Shown: positions 11,706 to 11,827 of the stretch, one piece after another
Position numbering within the stretch: position 1 is the stretch's first letter
Layout: each line of letters starts with the position of its first letter
Source of the DNA: F1-60-MAGs163 sp046091165
GTDB taxonomy: Bacteria > Actinomycetota > Thermoleophilia > Solirubrobacterales > Solirubrobacteraceae
Assembly: GCA_046091165.1 (NCBI GenBank)
Contig: JBJTBE010000017.1
Coordinates: 1 to 11,827 of the forward strand
Reading direction: 5' to 3'
Length of the DNA: 11,827 nucleotides
Program-made: the position numbers and the translations under genes
Notes under the pieces: generated by a model
The model's database searches: none
The model's input: only the letters and a program-made list of their open reading frames with translations
What the model was told of the DNA's origin: nothing

Positions 11706-11827
11706 ATGAGCACGCCCGAACCCCCCGAGAACCCTGAGCAGCCCGAGGACGCCCAGGAGCCCGCGCCCCAGGAGCCGGCCCAGCAGGCGCCCCCCGCTGC
11801 GCAGGAGCCACCCCCAACCGGCCAGCC
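11706..11827 (+). CDS. N-terminus of a protein with a Pro/Glu/Gln-rich leader, cut by window edge
   Basis: Only about 40 codons are present. They encode a low-complexity, acidic, disordered segment rich in Pro, Glu, Gln and Ala (STPEPPENPEQPEDAQEP onward) with no signal peptide. Such tails often precede a membrane or DUF domain in actinobacterial proteins, but nothing here identifies the function. It is accepted as coding because the frame stays open to the edge, a -10 box precedes it, and the repeated PE/QEP units are protein-like. It could be a chance GC-rich frame, but this is less likely. Confidence 0.5.
   Translation, partial: MSTPEPPENPEQPEDAQEPAPQEPAQQAPPAAQEPPPTGQ

Overview
The window is high-GC DNA with dense short-gap gene packing, a mix of ATG and GTG starts, and several genes that look leaderless (a TANNNT -10 box 6-8 nt before the start codon). 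This points to an actinobacterium. The protein types resemble soil Thermoleophilia/Solirubrobacterales, but that placement is inferred from remembered family resemblance and no search was run. I see no mobile element, tRNA, rRNA, CRISPR array or phage gene. This looks like chromosomal core or shell sequence.

Layout. Positions 1-654 (minus) hold the N-terminal two-thirds of a DhlA-type haloalkane dehalogenase-like hydrolase. It is divergent from a plus-strand run of a small lipoprotein (743-1198), a six-helix membrane protein with a channel-like tail (1204-1947) and a HicA-like small protein (1988-2314). A 7-bp-stem hairpin (2343-2360) separates these from a convergent secreted lipase with the Ser-Asp-His layout of Candida antarctica lipase B (2366-3373, minus). 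Divergent from the lipase is a secreted nuclease that joins an excalibur Ca-binding motif to a NucA/NucB-type domain (3491-4138). It is followed by a HisB-like gene (4162-4803) and a HisD-like gene (4827-6152). The HisD-like stop overlaps by four bases the stop of a convergent cupredoxin-like gene (6149-6580). Upstream of that gene on the same strand is a DUF4234-type membrane protein (6625-7113). Divergent from it is a flavin amine oxidase (7201-8559), then a hairpin at the convergent junction and a DHA2-type MFS exporter (8575-10164, minus). The exporter lies 10 bp downstream of a secreted glycerophosphodiester phosphodiesterase (10175-11170, minus). The right end holds a four-helix membrane protein (11235-11663) and the Pro/Glu/Gln-rich start of another gene (11706 to the edge).

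Most interesting points. (1) The HisB-like and HisD-like proteins are neighbours without other his genes, and both carry substitutions at metal-site or active-site positions that are nearly invariant in true histidine biosynthesis enzymes: HHTVED becomes HVVTED in HisB, and in HisD the Zn-ligand Gln becomes Glu, Asp becomes Asn, and a substrate-site His becomes Ala. They could be a repurposed dehydratase/dehydrogenase pair acting on something other than the histidine intermediates, or a lineage-specific variant of them. (2) The leaderless promoter arrangement recurs at seven or eight starts and helps choose start codons. (3) A CalB-like lipase and an excalibur-NucB nuclease stand side by side as secreted enzymes. 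No multi-gene defence or mobile system is visible.
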